NCBI GenBank assembly: GCA_021904315.1
Contig: CM038911.1
Span: 22,975,390 to 23,039,389 of the forward strand
Direction of reading: 5' to 3'
Length of the DNA: 64,000 nucleotides
DNA from: Sphagnum magellanicum
Taxonomy: Eukaryota > Streptophyta > Sphagnopsida > Sphagnales > Sphagnaceae
A program made the translations under genes and the position numbers. This document shows positions 1-12,330 of this stretch, in pieces (the first letter of the stretch is position 1; every line of letters starts with the position of its first letter). The notes beneath the pieces were generated by a model, which was not told the origin of the DNA, made no database searches, and saw only the letters and a program-made list of their open reading frames with translations.

Positions 1-2580
1 AAACTAACGCCACAAAACTCAACAAAGCTCCTTGCCATAATGTAGGGACATAAGCTCTTCTATGGGCAAGGCTTGCTATTGACATGAAGATGGACAAATT
101 CTTTTCAAAAGATAATGTCACAAACCTCAACAAAGATCTTTGCCTTAAATTTAGAGTCTTAACCCCTGAACGTCAAGGTGGACCAATTTGGTCCACCTTC
201 ACCTTACTACACCTAGCCTTTATTCTTAGATGGGAGAAAACAACACATAAGGCGTTGAGTTGCCACACTTGCAAAATGATCTTGCATGCACAATTGACTT
301 TACATGAAAAGGTTTGGATGCTCTTGGAAGACAATTTTTGTAACAAGCTTGAAACTTTGGAGAAGCTCATTCCAAATGTGTTATAGCTACCTACAAAAAC
401 AAGAAGAGTTTTTTTTTTCTTACCCACAAAATATTTCAAGACCAACATTCCCATCAAGCTCCATTTTTTTTAAACTTGTGCACTAAGTTTCTAGGTTCTA
501 ATGATGTGGAAACATTACCAACAATAACTATTATTAGCTTGTTACGCAAACTAACAAGTTCTACAAACATGTCAAAAGTCTTAAAATCGATGGTAGAAGC
601 TTCTAGTGCTAGAGAATTATCACATTCCAAACTCCTAACAAAATTAAAATTTTGGTTCAAAGAGGACCACCACCAACAAGATATAATAGTGCAACAAATT
701 TTAGTGTTTGTTGATGATGAGTTGTGTAAGGTGAAAAAGCCCAAGGGAGTTGCCTGGCCAAAAATCCCACAACCAAAGAATTTTTTATTTTTATTTAAAA
801 GATATGTTGCATGATTGTTGGGGTGGTAGGATAGAAGAGTTGAAGAAGATGGCAACTTCTCCAATGAACTCAACTACCTTATTTTGACAAGAATGGTGGT
901 TTACAAAGCTCATTAACGAAATTGCCACCCCACCTATGCATGAATTTTTTCAACATTTTTTTTTTTCAAACGCACATGACATTAACATGGATGAAAATTT
1001 ATGTATTGGATTTTTTGTCGACCTTTACAACACACACATTTACATGTTTTGACACCCTTAACCTCCCAATTTTTTTACCAATTGCTTTGCAATGCAAGTG
1101 AATGCACCAAAATGTTTTGAGTGCCTCCCCCATGGACCCATGTTTGTCTCCCATGCACAAGACTTCTAATGGTGATGGCAATGGTGTCAAAATGGTTTCA
1201 ACTCATCACATCGTCTACTGCAACCCACAAAACCACCCCCCGCCACCCAATTGGCACATCATGTTGTTGCAACCATGTGAAGCTTGTGAAGCAAGTAATG
1301 ATGGTGGTGTGAATGAAAGAAAAAAATAGAAGTGTGATCCTAAAACACACATGTTACAACAACATCTCACTGTGCTACAACAAAGTTGTTTGGCGATGAT
1401 GGGTCCCCTACAACCTCTAAAACTTCCAAGCAAAAAAACAAAAAAAAACCTCAATGCTTGAAACTTTTTGTGATGTTATACAAGAGAACATCAAGCATGT
1501 CAACAATGGTTGCACCTCTTCCCCAACAATTGACCTTGCATGAGAGTATTGATGATGGCCCTTCCCTTAGCCAAACTTTTTTCAAAAGAAATAAGCTATA
1601 ATGAGCCTTGGTGATGGTATAAACAAACTCATAATCACTACTAAGTTATTGGGCAGTGGTGTGGCAACCTAAGGGGTTTTTTTTCAATTTTCTAAGGCAG
1701 GTCATGGGTTGGAGATCTTCCACAAAAAGACTTCCTGAAATGTGGCTACATGTTAGAAAGGGAATTGGAAAAAATTAAGATTCTTATCGTGTTTTGCTAA
1801 CTTGTTAAAAATATTTATCAAAATATGGAAAATTCTATGTTTTTTTCCTCAAAAATTTTGGCAACTTTGTAGGATTTTTTCCAAAAATATCCTTTGTAAA
1901 ATTGGCATTGCAATTTTTTTGTCACCAAGTGGCAAAATTCCACCCAAGAAAATTTGTCCTCCCCCTACATTTTCCAATTATTTCCAATGTTGTGTGGTTT
2001 GAAAAAATTGGTGAAATTTTCCAATTTTTTTATCAATTATTTATGAATTTGCAATTAAAATTTGATTTTCCCAATTCTTTTGGATTTCAAGAGTTTGTTA
2101 AGTTTTTTTCAATTATTAGTCAATTATTTTCAAATTAAGATTTAAAAACCAAACTTACCAATTTTTCCAATTTTGTAGTTTCAAAAGTTTGGCAATTATT
2201 TCCAAGTTTTGGTCACTTCTTTTAAAATTTTCAGTGAAAAAATTATTTTTTCCAATTCATTCCAATTTCATAGTTTCAAGCATTTTTTGAATATTTCCAA
2301 TTTTTAGACATTTATTTTGAATTTATAGTTTAAAAAAAACCTTCCCAATTTTTTGTTACCACATTGCCAAAATCTACCATTGAAATTTTTTTGTGATGTG
2401 GTGCTATCAAGAAGTTTTTTAAGGATTTTATCATCAAGGATTCAAGTGATTCCAATCCCTTCTCAATAGGAGAGTGTTGGTAACATTTCATCCATAAACC
2501 CTTTTCAAGTAATTGTCATATAGACCTTATTTGCATTAATGATTATATTGCACTAAAAATCAAGCTAGACAATGTGTTGG
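1..2580. other. AT-rich stretch without a recognised gene
   Basis: Strongly AT-rich sequence with many homopolymer T and A runs. Short open frames exist, for example a 112-codon frame at 476-814 on the plus strand whose translation is not obviously low-complexity, but none has a family I recognise, a splice context or balanced codon use. It may be decayed transposon sequence lying upstream of the piggyBac relic. I see no RNA gene here. Confidence 0.5.
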
Positions 2581-2584
2581 TTCC

Positions 2585-4480
2585 AATGGGGTGAAATTAG
2601 AAACTTAGACCCTATTACACAAGCTAGGTTTGATGAGTTTTGGAACAACAATGTGTCACCTCAACACAAACCAAAAATGTTGTGTAGTGATGGATGTGAA
2701 ATGATTCATACTCCAAATGTTTGATTTAGGGTTGAAAGGAAAATGTGTTATTATTCCTTGTATTGAATTACCAACATTATGCATTGATGATTCATTTGAA
2801 GTTACAAACTTAACCAAGTTTTGAGGAACCATAGTTTCAAAGTTTTATGACCCACATGAAAGTGTGGCCATGCTTATAATTTTTTTATTTGGTCCATGGG
2901 GTCATTCAATTATGCAAAAGTTGTGGTTAAATATGTAGATGAGGATGACACTTCATTTAGTGATCCAAAAGTTCAAATCTAGGGTTGTAAACTTATGTCT
3001 CCATCTCATGATTTATTATAATATAGGTTCGTTGAAGATTCCAACTATGTCCTTGATGCCTCTTCTAGAATTCCTAAATCCATTGCCAGGCTAGATATTC
3101 TGTCATTGTATCCTAACACCAAAAGGTGGTATTTGAGTTCCCAACTTCTTACCCAATAATTAGGACTTGAATTTCCTAATGTGAAAGTCATGGAGGATTT
3201 GCCATATGAGAAATTGTTTGCAAATAACATGTGAAATTCTCCCAACACTCAAATTCCATTGGTTGTATGGAAAGGTGGGGAGCAAGGGCTAAGCATTTTT
3301 TTACCCCAATATGAGACCCCACCTAACTTTTTCTTTTTGTTTGGGCCCACTAATATCTTGAAAAGGCTATGTGTCATGAACAACATTTATGCCATCCAAG
3401 AGTTGGAAGGAGGAGGTGCAAAAGGAAGGATGAATTGGGTATGATTTACCATGCATGAATTGAGGTTTTTAATTGGAAGTTTTGATTTTCACAACCATCA
3501 AGAAATTACCCCACATTAAGTTTCATGGGTTTAAATCTATTGATCTTTTTGGCACCTCTATGATTACCAATTCTATGATTAGGTCTAGGTTTGAGGACAT
3601 TTTCAAATACATCCATTTAGTTGACAACAAATCAATCATAACAAATAAGGATGATTCTATTTACAACAAAATTGCAAAGACTAGATGGTTTGTTGAGACA
3701 TGCAATCAATGTGTGTAAGCAATTTCAGAATGCATAACATTATTTGTGTGTGGATGAAATGATGGTCATCTATAATAAGAAATACTCACCCATCTAGCTA
3801 TATGTGAAAACTAAACCTTGTAAGTATAAAGTGAAGGTTTGATGTTTGGCTAATGTCAAGTACAAGTTTGTGGAAAAAATGGAAATGTATTGTGGTGTAG
3901 GTCATGAAGATGTTGAACACACAACTAAATACAAGACTGTGTATGAGTTCATGAATGAGTATAAGAACAAGAATCACAATGTCACATGTAATCATTCTTT
4001 TTTTAACCCTACATTGTTTAGGGGATCTTTTGACGGTTAAGGTGCATGCCTCATGGACTTGCAAAACTGATTGTAGGGGGTGGTTGAGTGTTTTGATTGT
4101 TGATCTAAAGAAAGGATCAAAAAGACAACTCTAGTATCACATACACGTTTTAATTAAGCTTGTTGCAGTTTTTTGGTTTGACAACAAACCAATTTCCATT
4201 TTGCCCATTGTTTTCAATATAATTGATCCTATAGGTGCCACATGTGCAACTTGGTGGCATCTAACTAATCCACTATAAATCCTTACTAACCCATTGCAAC
4301 TAGTACATTACCATGAGCTTTTGCATGGGGTTTGTGTCCAAGATCAATTTCATGGGTATTATATTTTACAAAAAAGGATCTTAGATGATGGCATCCATAT
4401 TAATTGATACCACCATTATGAATTTGTACATCATGCACAAGGTGCATATGATTCAACTTGACAAGTCAACAAAAATGATG
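2585..4480 (+). pseudogene. Decayed piggyBac-type transposase (DDE_Tnp_1_7)
   Basis: A broken piggyBac/PGBD transposase, a cut-and-paste DNA transposon enzyme that normally targets TTAA. Fragments in successive frames follow the family order. An N-terminal piece (ARFDEFWNNN) lies near 2.6 kb. A conserved helix region at 3,473-3,718 reads like MIRSRFEDIFKYIHLVDN. The first catalytic Asp block VDEMMVIYNKKYSPI lies near 3,757-3,800, followed by KPCKYKVKV. The C-terminal block at 4,157-4,380 contains LVAVFWFDNKPISILP, a downstream VFNIIDP motif, and HELLHGVCVQDQFHGYY. In the last motif the usual VDVQDQ has become VCVQDQ, so one catalytic Asp is lost. Several stops and frameshifts interrupt it, so it cannot be active. 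piggyBac relatives are uncommon in seed plants, which makes the relic useful for placing the organism. Terminal repeats were not located. Family assignment rests on remembered motif order. Confidence 0.75.
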
Positions 4481-6360
4481 TCATAATGGAAGTTCAGCAT
4501 GGTTTTGGCCATGATTAATATTGTTAACTAATGGTAATTACTATCACATGGCAAAATAATCAAAGGTCAATTCTAAAATGGAAATGTCACCTAATGGTAA
4601 TATCATCAATGAATTACTTTCAAGGGTGAAAGCATGAAATAAGGAGCCACAAAGTGTGTGGATAGTCTTTTTTAAAAAATAATTAATTTTTTGAAAAATC
4701 ACCATGGGAACACTATATATCAACAAAAGTTGTTTAATTTTTGAAATAAGTTCTTATACTTTCAAAATTACAACTACAAAGCACCATGTTTCAAGAGTAT
4801 ATGTTTAAAGCACTCAAAAAAAACATGTGGACATGTGGTTTTTTTAATTTCAAAAGTTCTTTTTCCTTACCAAATGTTCACCAAATCATTTCAATTTTTT
4901 TGTGAACTTTAATATATTCCACAAGAAAGGATCCATGTGTTCAAAACATTCCCCAAAATAAAAACATATACCCTTTTAAATTTTGATATTCAAACATCCT
5001 AAAACACTATTATAGTTTTGAATTTGTAATCATGGTGCAATATAAAGTTATAGATTTGACTATAATGTAAAGCTTGATACAAAAAAAATTGAGTTTTTAT
5101 TATGTTATATGTCATATTTGGCCTCAAACTTGATATTCAGTTTGAAAAACTATGTGAAAAATGTAATATCAACCAATAAAAATCTATCACATGGAAAATG
5201 TAGTCCTTGGAAAGGACTTTAACCTTCATGCAACTAGTTCATTTTTTCATGTTTTCATCCTCAAGGCAAAATAATCAAAAATTAATTACAAAGTAAAATT
5301 CCAATAAAAAATATTGGGTAATGGGTAAATTTTTTAATTTAACTAGCCTAAAAAGCCTCCTAGTAATTATCTAGTTATTAATGGTAGGTTCATACTTATT
5401 TACTATGGGATGAAGTCACTAAAATAATTAATTTGTAAAAAATAAAGTAGTTTGCCACTAACTAAAATATGTGTAGGATATTAGGATACAACGAGGAAAT
5501 TTAGAAAGATAAGGTTAACCCATGTGTGGTGAAGAACATTTTTTGGTTTTTTATTATCTCTTTGATTCATTCCATCATTCCTTATCATGTTATTATTCCA
5601 TGTGTGTGATTCTAAAAAGAATTGTGTGTGTGAAAATTTTGTATTTGTGTCAAAAAAAAATACATTGGATTTTGGTTGAAGGTTGTGTCACATATTTTCT
5701 TTTGTGTTTTGCCTTGATTACTTAAATGCAAAAGAGAATATTTAGTATTAATTTGATGTAAAAAAAGATAAATATTAATTTAATTAAGTTTTATCTTCAT
5801 CTTTCAATTCCTAAAATGTTTGTTGGAAATCAATCATTAGATGATAGTTGCAATGCATGTGGGTAATTACAACAAGAAAGTAGGTACAACAAAAAGGTAA
5901 TTATAACAAGAAGGTAGTCAACAGGAAGGAAACAACTACAAGGGATGAAAACAACAAGTTAATGATGTATTTTATGTGATATAAGTACCATCCATGGACT
6001 AAAAGGTTATTTTCCAACCCTTTCCAGTTCTAATTTGTTAAGGAAATGCATTTTCAAAAAAATTCTTTCATGTCTTTATTCATTTTATCCCTGACAACCT
6101 TTCCTTTATGATAACAACTAGGTCATCGATTTTATAATCTTACAAATTTCATAAAAAAATGACACCCAACAACAATAATGGTACGGGCTTTTGTACTCGA
6201 TCATCGAGGGTTTCATAATTTTATGCAATGGACATGAACATCAAGGAGAAGATGGTTGTATGTGATGTGTAAAAAGAATGTTGATTGACATTGTGATGAT
6301 ATTATATATATTTTTTGGTGTTTGCTTTGTGAAATTACATTCCACATAAGTCTTATACAT
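4481..6360. other. AT-rich stretch without a gene
   Basis: No coding signal or RNA gene seen. At about 5,855-5,945 a short unit reading roughly GGTAATTACAACAAGAAGG recurs three to four times. The stretch just after the piggyBac relic may still contain its degraded 3' flank. Confidence 0.5.
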
Positions 6361-6364
6361 AGAT

Positions 6365-6436
6365 TATAAGTTTGGTTAGTGGGGGGAGGACCCAACACCA
6401 TGTTAGGTTGGCCTTTCAAGTTCAACTCCTAAAGTT
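6365..6436 (+). repeat. tRNA-derived SINE-like head (box A / box B pair)
   Basis: A box A-like TTGGTTAGTGGGG is followed at tRNA-like spacing by a box B-like AGTTCAACTCC. No complete cloverleaf or discriminator end can be drawn. It looks like a relic of a tRNA-derived SINE or a tRNA pseudogene rather than a working tRNA. Similar pairs occur elsewhere in the window (near 7.7, 11.9, 14.4 and 15.0 kb). Confidence 0.35.
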
Positions 6437-6534
6437 AGTGGTATTGGGTGTATATATCATTTTTTTAAGGTCATGCTACTCTATGAAAATTATTCCAATC
6501 ATCCAAAAGAATATGATATGAATGTATTCAACCA

Positions 6535-6935
6535 TGGGTTTCCTAGCTTTTGTGGCATTTTGTGATGAATTTTTTGAGTCACATAATTTATTTATTTGTT
6601 TGTTTATCTTCGATTCTCTAAATTGCATGGGTGGACATATGTAGGTAGGCACATGGGATTCAATTCTCACAAAACTATAATAAAATTAGAAATATTTATG
6701 GGCAATTGTTGAACTAAGGGTTGTTAGCCTTTAGTGGCATTTTGCGATGAATATTTAGCATTTTATTCTTTATTTATTTTCAATTGTCTGAATTGCAAAG
6801 GCGGACATATTTTGGTAGTCACACGTGGTTCAATTTTCATGAAATTGTAATAAAATTAGACATATTTATGGGCAATTGTTCAACTAGGGATTTTTTTGTA
6901 GTTTGTGGCATTTTATGATCAATATTCAAAATTGT
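6535..6935. repeat. Tandem repeat, unit about 170-182 bp, 2.3 copies
   Basis: The string TGGCATTTTGTGATGAAT recurs with variations at about 6,553, 6,735 and 6,906, and the intervening text (a 'GGACATAT...GTAGTCAC' block, then 'AATAAAATTAGA..TATTTATGGGCAATTGTT') is repeated in the same order. Copies have diverged by substitutions and small indels. It is non-coding. Confidence 0.75.
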
Positions 6936-8040
6936 ATTGACAAATTTATAGTGAGTTAATAAATAATTGTCAACACTATAGACTATTTCTTGCAATTTTG
7001 GATGGGCAAAACAATATTTACCTTAACATTGTTTACACATTAAACAACAACTCATGCTTGCATATAGTTGCCTTCATTCTCACACTTCTTTTTGTACTCC
7101 TAAAGAGACCTTATCACCTCAAGCACCTATCATGAATCATGTAACAACCTTTATAACTTAGATTGTGAATGTGATAATGTAATAGGTTTCACAACTTTCA
7201 AAACATGGGCACAAATTGTGATCAACTATTTGAAACAAAATTGTTGTGAAAATTTGTAAAGTTGTGCCAAAAAATTCCCTAGTGTATTTTGTCAACACAT
7301 TATACACATATTGTTTTCACCGGCAAGAGTGAGCTTGACAATTTTAGAGTAAGCTTCACAACATATTTTTTCTTATTAAGCTTAGTAAAATTTGCCTATC
7401 ATTAAATATTTTTTTTGACAAATGTTTATGTCGAATAAAACCCATGATCAAGGGCATTATCATATTTAAGCTTATGATTAACTACGGCTTCACAATCCCT
7501 TATTTTAGTATGCCCTTGGCTTGGGCTTTATCTTACATGTAACAATGTTGGAGTTTTTTTTCTCATTAAATGAAGGCGCCTATTTAGCATAAAATCATGT
7601 TCATGATATATGAGGAAAAATATGATGTAAGGTCTTGATCAAAGGGAAAATTAGGTGTAATTTTTTATTTTTTTCAATTATTACATGGGGGAGGTCTTGC
7701 CATCATGCCCTAGACCTTGAACTTCACCCTCAAATCCCAAAGCAAAATGCCTTGACCATAGGACCTCCAACATATACATAATATGCACCACATTCAAAAT
7801 TGCAAATGTACGTAGATTTATGTAAACAACAATTCAATAATGGAAGTTCAAGAGAAGGGTTTTTTTTTACCTTGTATTTAGGCTTCTTTATAATGTTTAG
7901 ATCGTTATTACTATTGATCCTCCACCCATGCAAACATTGTTTCTAACTTCTCCACACATGTAACAAGAACCTAAGTTAATTGGTTAAGCTCACTACATAA
8001 GTTACAATTCACATTTGGTGTTAGGGACTCTAATGGTAGG
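6936..8040. other. AT-rich intergenic sequence
   Basis: No gene recognised. Apart from the tRNA-like relic listed separately near 7.7 kb, I see only AT-rich unique sequence. Confidence 0.5.
7684..7772 (-). repeat. tRNA-derived SINE-like head
   Basis: On the minus strand a box A-like CTATGGTCAAGGC is followed by a box B-like AAGTTCAAGGTC with tRNA-like spacing. Acceptor-stem pairing is not evident, so a functional tRNA is unlikely. Confidence 0.35.
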
Positions 8041-8069
8041 TCCCCTAACACCAAGCCAACATTTTTAAA

Positions 8070-8930
8070 TTGACATGTCACACATCTACTATCACAACCC
8101 CACTTTGAGGGAAGTGTGAGGTCGCCACTCACACTCCCGAAAATGGGACTTGGGGGTTCTTTGGGATTCCCGAAAACTCAGAATTTGATTAAAAACACCT
8201 TGCATTGAGGTGTTCTTTATACCGTTCGAAAGCTCTCGAAGTGTAGATGTCCAAAATGGCCTCGCATGAGCCATTTGGACATCTGCAGCACAAGTTATAA
8301 GCGAAAGAAGGGTCGGGAGTCAAATTGGCAGTTTGATTCCCGACCACTAAAAGTCGGGAATCGACCCGATCCCGGTGTGTGCAAGTGGAGTGCGACACAC
8401 TGTTGAAAAGCTCTCAAGGAGAGCTACAAGTTTGCTTCAGACCTTGTCCCAATTGGAGGTCGGAGCGAGAAGTTATGAACGCCCAAAGTCCCGAGAATCC
8501 AAACCGGGACAATTTCGGGACCCCACTTTGGGAGTCCCGGGAAAAAGTGCCATTCGGATGTAAGTGCGACGAAAAGATGCAGAGAATATTACATGGGGGA
8601 AGGTGGTGGCTTCCCCCGAATCTGGGCTATGGTGAGTCAAGTGAGTCCAAGGTTACCCGTGGCTTAATGTCCCAACACCAAGAGTGTGTAGAATGAGTTC
8701 TAACCAACTTGTTGGTTGGTTTTGGATGTAGGACTGAATAACTAAATAGCTTGTCCCTCTTCCTAGTTTAATCTCGGAGCCTTCAGCACGCCCCTCTCAC
8801 CCCCTTTAGTGCTAGAAGAAGGGAACGACACCAAGTTCCAACTATTTCTGTTCTTTAACATAATTGGACCTTTTTTGGGTCTAACAAGGAACTTGGGGGC
8901 GCGTCATCTACCCCTACCGTCAACTATGAT
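8070..8930. repeat. GC-richer insertion, possibly a solo LTR of an LTR retrotransposon (fossil)
   Basis: This block of about 0.85 kb stands out from its AT-rich surroundings by balanced base composition and by many TCCCGA/TCGGGA-type words. It opens near a TGTCACACAT and may close near a TCTAACA at about 8,891, a TG...CA arrangement typical of LTRs. No partner LTR, primer-binding site or internal coding region was recognised, so family and age cannot be set. It is listed as an unclassified inserted element, most simply a solitary LTR-like fossil. Confidence 0.3.
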
Positions 8931-9059
8931 CAAAGTTAGCTTTATAAACAACCATTCAAACATGTGATGCCAAATTATCATTAATGGTTTATATTTTTTT
9001 TAATTTCATTACCATTCACATATCCTAGTAGGATTATGTTAGGTGTCCATGTAACTAGG

Positions 9060-9200
9060 TGACAAGTCCAAAAGGCCCTAAGTAAATAGGTACATATTTC
9101 GGTAGGAAGGTGGGTAGATAAATAAGTAGGTAAATAAGCCGATTGGGAGGGGGGGGGGGGGGGGGGGGGAGGTAGTTAAGTAGGTAGATGAAACCATGGA
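9060..9200. repeat. TAGG-rich tract with a 21-base poly-G run
   Basis: GTAGG/TAGGTA words cluster around an uninterrupted G run at about 9,149-9,169. The tract resembles the CCTA/TAGG clusters near 12 kb and 60.5 kb. Confidence 0.7.
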
Positions 9201-9224
9201 AAAACATTTTGCTAATTTAACATT

Positions 9225-9365
9225 GATTTAAAACCTCCTTTTATGGGGTTGTTATTTAACATTGGGTCTTTGTTGCAAGATCTATGTCTTTTGAAGGTTT
9301 GAGGTTAAGTTAACACCAATTTAACATCCACTTAACATTGTGTACCACCTAGGATTTTCATCATT
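9225..9365 (+). repeat. Dispersed MITE-like repeat, copy 1
   Basis: Contains CTCCTTTTATGGGGTTGTTA, then ATCTATG, then GTTAACACCAATTTAACAT, then a TAACATTGTGTACCACCTAGG block. The same blocks in the same order occur at about 45,895-46,060 (direct) and about 40,640-40,770 (inverted). It is non-coding. No clear terminal inverted repeat was fixed. Confidence 0.6.
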
Positions 9366-9369
9366 AATA

Positions 9370-11690
9370 CATCATTTAAAAATGCTAAATCTCATTGTTT
9401 TTTCATTTTTCCTTCAAACTCATTTGGTTTCATTAGTTGTCCTTTACATTAATGTTTGTTGTTTGCTCCCACAAGTGTTTAGGTTTAACTAATGTGCATT
9501 CTTGTCTCCTTGTGCCTATTATTGTTGCTACTTCCCCCATCTCTTGCTCCATGGAGGTGTTCATTTTGTTGCATTTGCCTTGTTAGTGCTATTGTGGTGA
9601 TCCAACATCATCCTTTCACTAATTCAATATGTTTCATTTATTATTTCAACTTTTTTTTGTTTTGATTCCTTTTTTCTTTTGTGCAATTGAAAATTGACTA
9701 ATGTTTTATTTGTTTATTTTTATAAGATTTTGAGATATTTGAAAACTTGATAAATGATGTACAAAATTCAAATTTGCATAATAAGGAATGTATAAAAGTT
9801 TGTGCATTGTTTGTTAATTTCATTTCATCTTCAATAGTTTCATTCTTGAACCATTGTAATCTTGCATACGTGTCATGCATTTTTATTTTGCTCATGTGTG
9901 CATAGTTTACTTACGCTTGCATAATAATAGATTTTTTCATCAACTTGCATTATTGTATTGCATTATGAAAATTGGGGGGAAAACAAGTTATTTTTCTATT
10001 GATTTTCACATTCAAAAAATACTTGTGTAAATGTTTGCATTATTTGCATTGTTTCAAACCAAGCTTGAAATTTTGTAATAAGTTTCAAGTCTCAATTTCT
10101 TCAATTTTTTTGTATTTGAAAACTAACCTTAACTTAACAAATAATAATTAGTAATATAATTATTTTGAATATAAAATGAATGGTGAACTGAATCAAATCT
10201 TATGTTACCAAAAAAACTTGTATATATCATTAAAATATTTTATATTAAAATATGTTTAGAACTATTCTTACTTAATAAACATTAAAATGTGTGTATATAT
10301 ACATGGACAATTTCACTTGAGAATGGAACAATCAAATGAAAATGAAAATACATATGTCTATGAAGAAAGGTTGTTCGCTTGTTTTATTTATTTATTTTGT
10401 TTGTCACATTGAGATCTCCCAAACCATGGTGCCTCTTGTCGCACTCTTGGTACCATTGGAAAGCCTTCAATGGATAAGGGTGCGACAAGTTGGTTTCATA
10501 ATTTTTTGACTTATATTGTAAAAGTTATTGAATATTGAATAATTTTTTAATTTCATTTAAATCAAGGCTTAAAATTATAGGGGAATTTGAGTGCCTTCAA
10601 TGAGGAGGATTTAATGAAGATGATTTGGAATTTTTTTGACATAAGGTGCAAAAGTTATTGAATTTTGAATAGTTTTTATCATTGAAAATTCAACTAAATC
10701 AAACAAGGTTTTGGAATGAAAAATTAGGTGGGTAACTAGTTTACACTTGGGTGAATAACACATTCTACACTAGTGTAAATGAAACTTGGAAATTTATATG
10801 AATGAAAATTAGTTTTCAATGGAGGAGCCAATTGATAACGAAATATTTGAAAATGCCTAATTTGGAATCATATAATAATATAGTTACAAAAAGTGATGAG
10901 GATCAATTGCAAGTTTTTTTTAAATTACAATATTAAAAAATATTTGGAAATGTCAGAATGTAAGCTTGGTAACTTGGTCTTTTTTTAAGTGAATGATGAT
11001 TTTGTATCGTGAATGTGAGTAATGCAAAAATGAAGTGTTGCATGGTTTATCACAATAGTAGAATGGGTTCATGTGTTTTGGTCCAACAAACAAAATGTAA
11101 GAAAAATTTATTTTTTAATTTTAATAATAATAGTATAATAACATTGGGAAATCACATGGATGTAGAAATGTGTTAATTGCAAAGAGTTTTGAAGAAAAAT
11201 GAAAGCATCATGACAAAATGTAAAAAAATAGTTTCTCCAAGTGCAATCTCCAATTCATTTGGTGTTATAATCCTTTATTTTCACAAATAACGTGCAATAG
11301 ATCAAAGCATTTTTATAGTCCATTTTGGCTTTTTAATCTTTAGAAAACATTTGCCTAACTTTGATTTGAAAATATTATTTGGTATCAATGTTTGGTAATG
11401 TGTTCTTGTCCTCAAGGGTGGCACACAATTCCAAAACAATGTTGCAAGGGTGTGTCATTAGACTTGGTTGAAAATACACATTTGTAAATACATAATTTTA
11501 CCAATTTTGACAAAATGTTTTTTCAACCACTTCGAACTTTGATTTATGGATGTTTAAGTAGGCACTTGATGTATTCATGTTTGTAAATTTTGTAACTGTT
11601 GATTAATAGTCAAAACATCTCATTGTTGGATTATTTGAAGCAACAAAGACATTTAAGTCAAACATGGCAAATAAATTTTTTTTTAAACAA
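9370..11690. other. AT-rich intergenic sequence
   Basis: No recognisable gene, RNA or repeat array. Long A and T runs dominate. Short open frames look like chance. Confidence 0.5.
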
Positions 11691-11694
11691 CCAC

Positions 11695-12330
11695 TAATAG
11701 GTGCTTAATTTAGTAGGTTTACCTAACCTAACCTAGTTTTAACCTTTAGGATTCTTACCTACTTAGCCTACTAGGTTAGTTACCTACCTACTTACTTGGG
11801 TAAAATAATAAGTAAATATGTAATAAAATGCCTACCGTACCTTACCTAGCCTAACCTAACCTAACATACTACGCTTACCTACCTAGTTTAACTTAACTTA
11901 GTCCTTCAGGTGCAAGTATAAGGACTTGAACCTTTCACCCCTATGAGAATAAACCAAAATCCTTCACCATTGCACCACACCATTATATTGGTGATAAAAT
12001 TTGTCAATTTATTTATTTCACATCTTGTTACATACATTAAAATAATGTGGGTAAAAAGTTAAATAAAATGTAAGTAGTTTGCAAATAACTTGTAAATAGA
12101 TGGGTAGGTAGGTGGGCAAGTAGATGGCCAACCTACCTAAGTCTACTTAAACAAATGGCATACCTACCTACCTACCTAGATGACTTATGTAGCTAGTTAA
12201 GTAGATGCCTTATTTATCAAAGTAAAAAGTAATTAAATAAATAATAGGTGCCTACTATAGCCTACCATATTAGGCTTACCTAAGCTAAGTAAACTATTAA
12301 TCTACCTATTAGATATTTAGTTTTTTTCTA
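11695..12330. repeat. CCTA/TAGG-rich degenerate repeat tract
   Basis: Dense CCTAACCTAACCTA, ACCTACCTACCTA and TAGGTAGGTAGG words in both orientations across about 0.6 kb. A short CCTAACCTAACCTAAC run sits near 11,858. It is not the canonical plant telomere unit (CCCTAAA). A SINE-like head is embedded at 11,890-11,985. Confidence 0.7.
11890..11985 (-). repeat. tRNA-derived SINE-like head (best example)
   Basis: On the minus strand TGGTGCAATGGTGAAGG (box A-like) and GGTTCAAGTCC (box B, near consensus) stand about 36 bases apart, as in RNA polymerase III internal promoters. The flanks do not form an acceptor stem. This is the clearest of five such relics. Confidence 0.5.

Noticed and set aside
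476-814. 112-codon open frame near the left edge
   Set aside because: The translation is not low-complexity, but I recognise no family and the surroundings look like decayed repeat DNA. Not called as a gene.
11850-11885. Interstitial telomere sequence
   Set aside because: The CCTAA five-base run is only about three units and is not the plant telomere unit CCCTAAA. It belongs to the wider CCTA-rich tract.
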